Below are positions 55,971 through 64,000 of a stretch of DNA of 64,000 nt, piece by piece; position 1 is the stretch's first letter; every line of letters starts with the position of its first letter. Source of the DNA: Pycnococcus provasolii (Eukaryota > Chlorophyta > Pseudoscourfieldiophyceae > Pseudoscourfieldiales); NCBI GenBank assembly GCA_049487715.1, contig CP150554.1, positions 558,001 to 622,000 of the forward strand. The letters are read 5' to 3'. The notes beneath the pieces are model-generated. The model ran no database searches. It was not told the origin of the DNA and saw only the letters and a program-made list of their open reading frames with translations. Made by a program: the position numbers and the translations under genes.

Positions 55971-56565
55971 GCTCCTTTTTAGGAGGGCGCTTCGTTGACT
56001 CGACGCCGTTCTGGCGGTTGTAGTCTTTCAGGTCTCGGTCCTCGCGGTCCTCGCGAACGATGATGTTGCGTCCGGCGAGCTCCGTACCGTTGAATTTGCC
56101 CACGGCGTTCAGCGCCTGCTCTGGCGTCTCAAACTCGACAATGCCCCATCCCTTTGACCGACCTATGTGAGTGTAGTGTCGTTGTGAGTACAAGAGGTTG
56201 TGTAAAAAAAAAATACGGAGCCGCAGCCGTTTCGGTGGTTTTTATGGATAGCGTGCTTTTTTTTATTCATTTGTGTGTGTGTGTTGCATTTTGCATCACC
56301 TGCATCCAAGGTACGTGTAAATCACCTCGAAGGTGCTGTGTAAGCAGTTCTCCCGGCGTTCGTAGCCACCCTTGTCACCTTCTAATGCAAGCACAACAAA
56401 AAAAACCACACCCTTACCTTGTCCGTTCCCGTCACGCACGACGTTCGCGTACACGACCGTCCCCGCCTCCTTGAAGACGTCCTTGAGGTCCTGCCATGAC
56501 GTGCTCCACGCGAGGTTGCCGACGAAGCACCGGCGTCCGATGCGCATCATGCCCTCGTCACCCAT
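55588..56565 (-). CDS. Two-RRM RNA-binding protein, with one intron
   Basis: Exon 1 is 56418-56565 (ATG 56565), intron 56163-56417 (255 nt, GTAAGG...CATAG), exon 2 55588-56162. Splicing gives 240 residues in frame. RRM1 spans the junction: RCFVGNLAWSTSWQDLKDVF (RNP2) and GRSKGWGIVEF (RNP1). RRM2 has LQVVVHNLPWSVTWQQLKDH and GKSKGYGTIRF. A long glycine run from a GCC repeat (55938-55970) separates them. The pair resembles Gbp2/hnRNP-M-like proteins in mRNA export or stability; the exact role is unknown. Splicing within RNP1 makes a retained intron destructive, so it could be regulatory. Confidence 0.85.
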
Positions 56566-57452
56566 TCTGGCCACACACGACACCACCACAAGAACACAGC
56601 GGCAAACTGATATGCACACCACAGCAAGAACCGGGTTGATGACAAGTGAGCGCGACGACGAGCGGAAAAAGGGTAGAAAACACCAAAACACCGCTTAGGG
56701 TTGTTTGGGAGAGGAGAGGAGAGGCTTGTTAGCGCAAGCCGGGCCCGACCTAACAAGCAGTGCATACTTGCGGGGCCGCATCGCAAAAATTTAATGGGCA
56801 TTCCTTTAGGGTAGACTTTTCTTCGCAGGTTTCGCACACTCGCTGAAACTTTTTCCGCCCTTTTCTTGTTCTTTTCGTCTCACGTCGGCGACGCCTCCTC
56901 CAGTCCGGACGAACCTTGTGCGCTTGTGTGCTTGTCAGCTTGTGCAAGCTGTGCACGTGTTCTCGTGATATCGTAGTGCTCGTGTGCACCCTCTCTCTTG
57001 TGCACTATCGTAAGGTTACCTTAGCTATTAGGTGTCTTTTTCGCGCTGTCCTGTCACCTGTGTCGTTCGGCACTACAATAGCAAGGCCCATTTTGCGCGC
57101 GCCTTCATGTGCTTTCTTTGCCGCTCTTTCTAGTTTCTTTCTTTGGTGCTGGCCTATCTATCGTACCAACAGGACCTAATCTCCTGCCTACGATAGCTAG
57201 CTAGGACTAAGTTTAGAGGTCCGTCCTGCCTCCAAGCCCCTGCCTCCAAGCCAAGCAGCTGGCCAAAGGTGCTGGCCAGGTTGGAATTGCCAACCCCTAG
57301 ACTACTCTAGACTACAGGGAGAATGTTCTGTTCGGGGTTTGGATATTAGGTTTTTGCCGCCCCGGAGCCTTGTTCTCTGCGCGCCCTCCTTCCTCCTTCC
57401 TCCCCCCCCCCCAAACACAAAGAGAGAGAGAGAAGTCAGAAAAGTCTTCGCC
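56566..57452. other. Intergenic region between divergent genes
   Basis: Pyrimidine-rich and duplicated CCTGCCTCCAAGCC at about 57218-57252. A purine (GA)n run at 57420-57433 precedes the proteasome gene's ATG. No gene is seen. Confidence 0.45.
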
Positions 57453-58085
57453 ATGGACGTGTGCTTCGGGTTAGTCGGTATCGACTTCGCGCTGCTGGTC
57501 TCAGACACGAACGCAGGACGCAGTGTCGTCATCATGAAAGAGGAGGAGGACAAAATCATGAAAGTCGACGACTCGAAGATGCTCGCCGTCACGGGCGAAC
57601 CAGGCGACTCCACCAACTTCTGCGAGTTTGCGATCGCCAACATCGAACTCTACAGGTTTCGAAACAACGGCGCAGTCCTGTCCACCAAGGCGGTCGCCAA
57701 CTTCCTCCGCGGTGAACTCGCGACGGCGCTGCGCAAGGGACCGTACCAAACCAACCTGCTGCTCGCAGGTTTCGACAAAGGTAAGCCCTCCTTGTATTAC
57801 CTCGACTACCTCGCGACGCTTCACAAGCAGAACACCGCATCGTTCGGATATGGAGGCATGTTCACATCCAGTCTCATGGACAAGTGGTGGAAGCCGGACC
57901 TTACGCTCGACGAGGCGATGCTCATCGTCGAGCGGTGTCTGGCGGAGGTGGCAACGCGTCTCACCGTCGCGCCAAGCCAGTACATCGTCAAAATCGTTGA
58001 CAAGGACGGCGTCAGGCTCCTTGCGAAGAAGGGACAGCCAGCAGCGAGCGCCTTCCCCGGAGCAGGCGTTGTGCCGTCGGCATAA
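57453..58085 (+). CDS. PSMB2: 20S proteasome subunit beta type-2 (beta4)
   Basis: Non-catalytic beta-ring subunit of the proteasome core. The sequence starts MDVCFGLVGIDFALLVSDTN without a propeptide or N-terminal Thr, as expected for beta4. It continues with IMKEEEDKIMKVDDSKMLAV (K-I-x-x-L pattern), STKAVANFLRGELA, YQTNLLLAGFD, SLYYLDYLAT and FGYGGMFTSSLMDKWW. 210 aa, close to the usual 200. ATG 57453 was chosen over an open upstream stretch that lacks an ATG. The C-terminal Pro/Ala tail is short. Confidence 0.92.
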   Translation: MDVCFGLVGIDFALLVSDTNAGRSVVIMKEEEDKIMKVDDSKMLAVTGEPGDSTNFCEFAIANIELYRFRNNGAVLSTKAVANFLRGELATALRKGPYQTNLLLAGFDKGKPSLYYLDYLATLHKQNTASFGYGGMFTSSLMDKWWKPDLTLDEAMLIVERCLAEVATRLTVAPSQYIVKIVDKDGVRLLAKKGQPAASAFPGAGVVPSA

Positions 58086-58109
58086 AACCAGGTTCGGAAC
58101 CCGGGATTG

Positions 58110-58144
58110 CTCATTCAGTAATTGAATGTACTTTACTTCGTCCA
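58110..58144 (+). repeat. Shared 3' flanking motif, copy 3
   Basis: CTCATTCAGTAATTGAATGT... to CGTCCA, 24 bp after the proteasome stop; a diverged copy of 39037 and 40695. Confidence 0.55.
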
Positions 58145-58301
58145 ACATATGTGGGTCGTCCGTTCGTACCACATTCACGTTCACACCATCCCAGTCCACC
58201 CAATTGGCGCACATTCAGCAGCGCGTTTGTGCATGGCCGCTGGGGATAATTTACTCTTACAACATTACATTTTTACATACAACATACAACATACAACACT
58301 T

Positions 58302-60248
58302 TCACTTCTTAGTACCAAGAAGCATTTCGTAGGCATCCTTGATAGCCTTGAACTTGGCCTCCGCTTCGCTCTTCTCGGTCTCCGTGCCTTTCACCCATTT
58401 GTCGGGGTGCCACTTCGCCGCGAGGCGGCGGTAAGCCTTCTTCAGCTCCTTGACGCTCACGGCCGCATCCACCTCAAGAAGCGCGTACAGGCTGAGCTCG
58501 CCGCGCGCGCGACTCGCGTCTTTCACCTGCTCGTGGTAGTCTTTCGCGCCAGCTTCCTCGTTCAGGCATCGGCGTGCCGCCGCGCACAGCTCCTCCCACA
58601 GCGCGCTCAGATTTCCAGACCCGTCCGTCGCATCCGGCGCCGAATTGCGAACGCGGTACAGCTCAAGCAAACAAGCCTGGTGTTTGCCCTGGTCCTGATA
58701 GATGGACGCACGCAGCATCCCACCTCCCAGGTGGCTCGGCTCGAGTGCCGTACACTTCTCGAGCTCCGCGAGCGCGTCGTCCATGCGAAGCAAACCCACG
58801 TGCAGGCATGTGGCGCGCTTGTGGTGCAAGTCGGCGGCAAGGCGTGTCGCCGCGACCGAGGAGTCATATGCGAGCGCGTCCGCGTACGACTCAAGTGCGT
58901 CGCGGAACTGCTCGCGCTCGCACTGGCGATCGCCACGACTGACAAGGCGACGCAGCTCGCAAACCTTGCGCATCAGCGCCACGCACTTGTGCGTATCCGG
59001 CAGCTCGATCGGCAGGGTGTCGTCGAGGAGCGCTTCAGCCTCCGCCTCGTCGTCCGACGGCGACGGCACTGCCGTCGCCGAAGAGGTTGACGACGACATC
59101 GTCGCCACGTCGCAGCGTGGCGCGATCTGGCGTGCGAGTAACCGAGCAGACTCGCGCAGGTCGCCGCTCCTCCACATAACCTCGGCAGTGAGGTAGGCTT
59201 TGTCAAGTCCCTCTCGAAGCGACGGCAGCGCGCGTCGCGCGTCGTCGTAACGCCTGCAGTGAACGAGCGCTTCCACCTCCGCGCATCGCGCACCCTCCAG
59301 TGACGTACCGCCTCCGCCATCCGCGGTCGCGGCACCTCCTTTGCACAGCGCCGCGAGCACCTCTCGCGCGGAAAGGAGCAGGGAAGCGGCGTCGTCGGGG
59401 GGAAGCGGCAACGGGGGGAGCGGCGCACGCTCACCACGCTCCGCGCGTAGTCGAGCCGCCTCCGCGTCGCGTGCAAGTCGCGTGCTCTCCCTCTCCGCGT
59501 CGCGCAGGACTGCGTCCGTGCTCTTGCGCTGTGCCTCCGTGAGAGCGGGCAGGTCGCCAGCTTCGCTCATCTGCAGAAGTTCCTGAGCGCAGTCTACGCT
59601 CGCCTTGACACGTCCTATGCCAAGCAGTGCCCTCGCAAGTCTCACCCGCGCACCGGTGTGTTCTTGGCACCGTGCGATGGCATTGCTCGCATCCTCCACC
59701 GCGCACTCGTAGCGTGCGAGTTTGAGCGCAGCCGCCGCCCGGTTGGCGTGGAAGGCGTGACTCTTTGGATTTTTGCGTATAGCCTCCGTGTACTTGTCGA
59801 ACGCGAGTTCGTACTGCTTCGCCGCGAATGCGCTGTTCGCCTCGTCGTTCGCCTTTTCAGCCTTTTCGGCGTCGTACGTGGATCCGACCCACCACGCCGG
59901 TCCACATCGTTCCGGCGCACCTGAGCAGACTGACGGTCGTGCGATAATTTTTGTCGGTGGCGCTGCGTTGCCGCCCCTTGTTTGTTTGTGGTGAGCTTGA
60001 GTGTTACCCTTTTGTACTTTCGCACCACCGAGTCCGTCATCGACGAGTTCCAGCACGGCGAGTCTCTCGACGAGGTTATGTTCGTTGACCATCTCGTTGT
60101 ACGCTTCAACGAACGTGGGTTCGTCTTGAACTCGCAATACTGTCATTCGGAACCGGAACTGTTTGAGTTTATTTTGTCTCCATATTCGTGCACTTTCGAA
60201 CTCGCTTTGAACAGGCTCGAACGAGTGGAATGACCCAGGGTGGGACAT
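58302..60248 (-). CDS. TPR-DnaJ co-chaperone (DNAJC7-like)
   Basis: 648 aa from ATG 60248. TPR units begin near residue 120: ANDEANSAFAAKQYELAFDKY, then HAFHANRAAAALKLARYECA. More follow to about 540 (ALESYADALAYD, HHKRATCLHVGLLRMDDALA). The C-terminal J domain (about 585-645) has LYALLEVDAAVSVKELKKAY and the essential HPD (KWHPDKW), so it can stimulate Hsp70 ATPase while the TPRs bind Hsp70/Hsp90 tails. J domain after TPRs is the DNAJC7/TPR2 order. The first 110 residues (RIWRQNKLKQFRFRM, HHKQTRGGN) match nothing known and might hide another start. Confidence 0.85.
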   Translation of the reverse strand: MSHPGSFHSFEPVQSEFESARIWRQNKLKQFRFRMTVLRVQDEPTFVEAYNEMVNEHNLVERLAVLELVDDGLGGAKVQKGNTQAHHKQTRGGNAAPPTKIIARPSVCSGAPERCGPAWWVGSTYDAEKAEKANDEANSAFAAKQYELAFDKYTEAIRKNPKSHAFHANRAAAALKLARYECAVEDASNAIARCQEHTGARVRLARALLGIGRVKASVDCAQELLQMSEAGDLPALTEAQRKSTDAVLRDAERESTRLARDAEAARLRAERGERAPLPPLPLPPDDAASLLLSAREVLAALCKGGAATADGGGGTSLEGARCAEVEALVHCRRYDDARRALPSLREGLDKAYLTAEVMWRSGDLRESARLLARQIAPRCDVATMSSSTSSATAVPSPSDDEAEAEALLDDTLPIELPDTHKCVALMRKVCELRRLVSRGDRQCEREQFRDALESYADALAYDSSVAATRLAADLHHKRATCLHVGLLRMDDALAELEKCTALEPSHLGGGMLRASIYQDQGKHQACLLELYRVRNSAPDATDGSGNLSALWEELCAAARRCLNEEAGAKDYHEQVKDASRARGELSLYALLEVDAAVSVKELKKAYRRLAAKWHPDKWVKGTETEKSEAEAKFKAIKDAYEMLLGTKK

Positions 60249-60780
60249 TATGATTACGGATGACAAGAGTCCGAGAGTGACACTATAGGTACCCTAGTGC
60301 ACTCACTCACTCTCTGTGACTCTGTGACGCAAATAATATCGAACAGAATCTTCCATGGAAAGAGAAGAAATGATTTTGATTTGTGCGTGCACCGGAAGGA
60401 ACTTACAGTACGGGGAGGCAAAATGGAAGGTTCCTTCGTAGTCTATTGAACCGGGTGATTACGATAGGGTTTTGGGTTAGGGTTAGGGTTAGGGTTAGGG
60501 TTATTCGGTTCAGTTTGGCATTTCATTTGAGCTGGGTCGCCGAGGACCGAGGTAGCCTTCCTACCTATTTGGTTTGGGCGTTATTACAGTATCCCCTATG
60601 GGGATATCTATGTATGTACATACTTCTTAGTTCTTTGTCTACGATAGAAGTTACGGTTAGGGTTTAAGGTCCCTCTTGTCAGTTGTCTGGAGTGCCCACT
60701 CACTACCCTAGACTATCTTTTAGTGCACTCGTGTGTGTTCGTTCGCTTGCTTGCCCTTTGCCTTTAAAGGTGAGTGAGTG
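60249..60780. other. Intergenic region between divergent genes
   Basis: (GGGTTA)n at 60474-60502 and a single GTTAGGGTTTA near 60656. No gene is seen. Confidence 0.5.
60474..60502 (+). repeat. Telomere-like GGGTTA array
   Basis: Four to five consecutive GGGTTA units. Confidence 0.88.
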
Positions 60781-63700
60781 ATGGGAGCGTGCTGCTCGTC
60801 CTCCTCCGCCGATGGCATCGGGACAAGTGGTTCATCAAAGTCGGGCAAGTCTTTCTCATTAGAAGTCACGGACTTCACCGATGGAAGTGACCTCGAGAAA
60901 CGCAAGGAGCAGCAGGAAAAATGGATCATCAACCAGACGTACTACGGCAAAGTCGCGGACAGTCGGCGAGGTTCCGTGCTCGAACTCTACGAAGCGTCGG
61001 GGAAGAAGGAAAACAGAAAAGCGAGGCACGAGGCGGGAAGCATCGCGTTCGGCGACGACGACATCAAGGAACCGTGGATGGATGACGCGGCGGCCGATAA
61101 GGTCGACCCGGTGCCAGAGGAAGTGGTCAAGTCGCTGTATGGCGGAATGAAAGGCGTCGCGGCCATGGCGCAGGTGTCGTACGAGGAGTTCGTTGATATC
61201 GTTCTGCCAAAGATGACGAGGTTCATACTCGAGGACCAGACGGTAATCTTCGAAGCTGGTGACGCGTCCGACATGCTACTCGCGGTCGAGGATGGCAAGA
61301 TACTCGAAATGGACGGAGAGAGCGGCGCGACGCAGAACGTATTGCGCAACGGAGACGTCATCAACACGAAAGCGCTCGTGAACCGAGCCACGCTGCAGCA
61401 CAAGTACTACACCGAGCTGCGCTGCGCCATCTGGGCGCTCGATAGGCCGTCATTTCGCAAGTGCATCAAGGAGATTGCGGAGCGCAAGGTGGAGGAGCGC
61501 ACGGCGATCCTCGCGGGTATCGAGAACCTGAAGATGCTCACTGAGACGGAGCGAGAGCACGCGGCGCAGGCGATGGACGAGGTGACGTTCGAGGCGGATG
61601 AGGAGATTATGAAGCAAGGCGAGGAGGGAAAGAAGTTCTTCGTCATCAAGACAGGGACGGTGAATGTCGTCAAGAATGACAAGGTTGTCAACACGCTCAC
61701 GGCGGGATCGCACTTTGGCGAACTCAGCCTCGTCAGCAACGCGCCGGCGAGCGCGAGCGTCATTGCCACGGAGAAGACGGAGTGCCTGCGCATGCTCCGC
61801 CAAGACTTTGACCTGACCATCGGCAGCCTGGGCAGAAAGCGCGAGCCGTATGTCACGCGCGTGCTCAGCAAGACGCCTGGATTCTGCACGCTGCATCCCA
61901 CGACAATGTCCGAGATCACGAAGCTCGTGGAGGTGCGCAAATTCATGAAAGGCGACGTTGTGCTTGAGAAGGGCGAGACGCCCAAGGGTCTTTTCATCTG
62001 CTCTGGAGGACGCCTGCACAGCCATGGGATGGCGGACGACGAGGCTGTGAAGCGATCTCGCAGCATGCTGTATAACATGCGATACCATCCCGAGCCGCGG
62101 GTCATCAAGCGTGGCACATGCTTCGGCCAATCGGCGCTCATGCTGCCTGATACAAATAAGGCGGTAGAGTACACAATTAAGGCGGCGATCCCGTCAGAGG
62201 CGCTCTTCCTTCCACTCGAGTCATTCAACGACTACATCGACTCGATCGCGCCAGTGCTGCGTGCCTCCTCGGTCAACAACGAGAATGTCGAAAATGCGCT
62301 CAAGGATGTGCCCGAGTTTAACAAACTGTCGGAAACGGAAATAAATGTGCTGGCGAGCGCGCTGTCAATCGTTTACTACTTCCCCGGCGAGGTCATCCAT
62401 GAGAAGGGTGCGGAAATGGACACCTTCTTCCTCGTTGAGGATGGCGCCATTGCAGCGTTGGATGATAACGACGACGAGGTCAACGTCACCGAGGCTTGGG
62501 AATGCTGCAACGCGGATTGCATTCGAGAGGTAAAAAACGCTGAGCACAAGATGGTGAGCAAAACATACATGGCCGCACTGACCATCTCAAAGGAAGAATT
62601 CGAGAAGGTTCTTGGGTCACTTGAGGAGATCATGGCTGACACCGAGGACATACGCAAGCTGCGCTGCATTCGAAACGTCCCGCTTTTTGCAAGCCTTCGC
62701 GAGCATCAGAAGAGGAGCATTGCAGGCAAGCTTGAAGAGAAGGTGTACCCAATCAAGTGCAAAGTCATCAAGCAGGGCGAGGAGAGCGATGCTATGTACT
62801 ATATCTTGTCGGGAAAGGTGACCGTGCAGCTGGCAACCAGCAGCAAGATCGAAGGCCCGGGAGGCCGTGCCTCGCAACTAAACATCGCGGAGCTGGGCCC
62901 AGGCCAGTTCTTTGGCGAGAGCGCACTGCTGCGTGACGAGCCACGCAATGCGTCGATTTACGTGGGCTCTAAGGAGGACCTGGTGTGCTACGTGCTCATG
63001 AAGAGGGACATGGAGATGGGACTCGGGCGACTGCACGACGCAATCTACAAGGTTCAGAAGGAGCGCGCCGTGCTCACGGCGCAGAAGATGCGCGACTACT
63101 ACGGCGACAGCTTTGAAAAGCACATTTGCCTTCGCGATCTGTTTATGATCAAGACGATAGGCGCGGGCGCGTACGGGATGGTGAGGATGGCGAAACACAA
63201 GGGTACCGAGCAGAGATATGCGGTCAAGATTCTCGGTAAGGAGAGGCTGATAGAAACTGGTCAAATGCACAACGTCGTGAATGAGCGTAAACTTCTCGCC
63301 AAGTGCAATCACCCGAACATCATCAAGCTCATCAGCGTTGACCGCGACTCCAGACATTACTACATGATCTTCGAAATGCTGCAGGGTGGCGAGCTGATGG
63401 GCCTCATCAGAACATTCGGCCGTCTCGAGCACATGGCTGCGCGCTTCTATACAGGCAACGTGATCCTTGCCTTTGCCTATCTGCACAAGCAGAACATCGT
63501 CTTCCGAGACTTGAAGCCTGAAAATCTGCTCATCGAGGCGAGCGGCTATCTGAAGCTGATTGACTTTGGCTTTGCGAAAGTTGTCAACAGTCGCACGTAC
63601 ACGCTCTGTGGCACGCCGGCGTACATAGCGCCGGAGGTTGTTCTCAGCGAGGGTCATGACAAGGCTGTTGACTACTGGGCACTGGGCGTTCTGATCTTCG

Positions 63701-64000
63701 AGATGATGGCAGGATACAGCCCGTTCGAGGAGGGTGGCGGCGGCGACTTGGCCATCTACGAGCGCATCACAAAATGCGAGTACACGTTTCCCAAGCACTT
63801 TGACTCCAATGCGAAGGATGTCATCAAACAACTGCTACAGCCGAAGAGCGCAAAGCGACTGGGCAACCTCGCTCGTGGCGTGTCTAATTTGTCGGAGCAT
63901 GCGTGGTTCCGCAGCGAGGAGAAGACGTTCAGCTGGGAAAAACTCAAGGCGCGCGAGCTGGATCCTCCGTTCCGTCCGCGTCTGGACGTGGAGGACGACA
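60781..64000 (+). CDS. PKG: cGMP-dependent protein kinase (PKG) with multiple cNMP domains, 3' truncated
   Basis: 1073 residues are visible, with no stop before the window end. The N-terminus MGACCSSSS fits N-myristoylation at Gly2 plus palmitoylation of Cys4/5, as in alveolate PKGs. Five cyclic-nucleotide-binding-like modules follow (about 130-225, 241-350, 361-490, 507-613, 624-743). Module 2 has FGELSLVSNAPASAS without the phosphate-binding Arg. Module 5 has FGESALLRDEPRNAS with it. The AGC kinase domain (from about 784) shows IGAGAYGMV, YAVKIL, FRDLKPENLL (Phe in place of His/Tyr), DFGFAK and LCGTPAYIAPE. Free-living algae use PKG in flagellar and calcium signalling; the role here is inferred. 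Confidence 0.9.
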   Translation, partial: MGACCSSSSADGIGTSGSSKSGKSFSLEVTDFTDGSDLEKRKEQQEKWIINQTYYGKVADSRRGSVLELYEASGKKENRKARHEAGSIAFGDDDIKEPWMDDAAADKVDPVPEEVVKSLYGGMKGVAAMAQVSYEEFVDIVLPKMTRFILEDQTVIFEAGDASDMLLAVEDGKILEMDGESGATQNVLRNGDVINTKALVNRATLQHKYYTELRCAIWALDRPSFRKCIKEIAERKVEERTAILAGIENLKMLTETEREHAAQAMDEVTFEADEEIMKQGEEGKKFFVIKTGTVNVVKNDKVVNTLTAGSHFGELSLVSNAPASASVIATEKTECLRMLRQDFDLTIGSLGRKREPYVTRVLSKTPGFCTLHPTTMSEITKLVEVRKFMKGDVVLEKGETPKGLFICSGGRLHSHGMADDEAVKRSRSMLYNMRYHPEPRVIKRGTCFGQSALMLPDTNKAVEYTIKAAIPSEALFLPLESFNDYIDSIAPVLRASSVNNENVENALKDVPEFNKLSETEINVLASALSIVYYFPGEVIHEKGAEMDTFFLVEDGAIAALDDNDDEVNVTEAWECCNADCIREVKNAEHKMVSKTYMAALTISKEEFEKVLGSLEEIMADTEDIRKLRCIRNVPLFASLREHQKRSIAGKLEEKVYPIKCKVIKQGEESDAMYYILSGKVTVQLATSSKIEGPGGRASQLNIAELGPGQFFGESALLRDEPRNASIYVGSKEDLVCYVLMKRDMEMGLGRLHDAIYKVQKERAVLTAQKMRDYYGDSFEKHICLRDLFMIKTIGAGAYGMVRMAKHKGTEQRYAVKILGKERLIETGQMHNVVNERKLLAKCNHPNIIKLISVDRDSRHYYMIFEMLQGGELMGLIRTFGRLEHMAARFYTGNVILAFAYLHKQNIVFRDLKPENLLIEASGYLKLIDFGFAKVVNSRTYTLCGTPAYIAPEVVLSEGHDKAVDYWALGVLIFEMMAGYSPFEEGGGGDLAIYERITKCEYTFPKHFDSNAKDVIKQLLQPKSAKRLGNLARGVSNLSEHAWFRSEEKTFSWEKLKARELDPPFRPRLDVEDD

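Noticed and set aside
58122-59090. 322-residue plus-strand frame opposite the DnaJ/TPR gene
   Set aside because: Runs antisense through the J domain and TPRs; no family features.

Overview
The window is nuclear DNA from a eukaryote, most likely a marine, intron-poor green (prasinophyte-type) alga. The evidence is a peroxisomal plant-type betaine-aldehyde dehydrogenase, a plant-type phosphofructokinase with a transit-peptide-like N-terminus, proteins with mitochondrial presequences, a GT47 glycosyltransferase, a hydroxyproline-like Ser/Pro spacer in a REJ-type surface protein, a Mutator-like transposon, a UGA codon that looks like selenocysteine, and long intron-free reading frames on both strands. 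The species is not identified. About 30 protein genes sit 0.1-1.5 kb apart. Only one convincing intron is seen (56163-56417).

Layout. 1-3542: C-terminal part of a REJ-like surface protein. 5004-8682: adenylation plus acyltransferase-3 fusion with a frameshifted carrier-like tail. 8749-17000: coiled-coil protein, renalase-like oxidoreductase, acetyl-CoA synthetase (one-base frameshift), NKAP. 17095-26000: GT47 enzyme, a small orphan, ankyrin protein, phosphofructokinase, a Cys-rich protein, CRAL-TRIO protein. 26222-32975: WD40-like protein, then a tail-to-tail pair of aldehyde dehydrogenase (ALDH10, ends SKL) and a mitochondrial omega-aminotransferase, which could perform consecutive steps through beta-alanine. 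33087-36127: a structurally complete MULE transposon (67-bp perfect inverted repeats, 10-bp target duplication). 36348-36786: remnant of a tyrosine-recombinase retrotransposon. 37061-45631: RPAP2, histone deacetylase-like enzyme, a FrnE/DsbA-type putative selenoprotein, bL32m, an unknown protein and a Frag1/DRAM-like membrane protein. 45699-47912: a compact tyrosine-recombinase element with A1...B1-A2...B2 split direct repeats but no reverse transcriptase. 47992-60248: alpha/beta hydrolase, acyl-CoA-binding protein, pseudouridine-5'-phosphate glycosidase, TEX47/BLUF-like protein, RNase HII, two-RRM protein, proteasome beta4, DnaJ/TPR co-chaperone. 60781-end: a cGMP-dependent protein kinase cut by the window edge.

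Short TTAGGG/CCCTAA arrays recur in at least ten intergenic places. Both tyrosine-recombinase insertions abut such sequence, and the terminal repeats of the complete copy overlap by TTAGG. This suggests telomere-like motifs are the integration targets. The strongest candidates for something undescribed are the UPWC selenoprotein, the RT-less split-repeat recombinase element with its TTAGG core, and the adenylation/acyltransferase fusion. Several genes are broken by single-base shifts at homopolymers or repeats. Assembly indels are a likely cause and should be excluded before calling pseudogenes.
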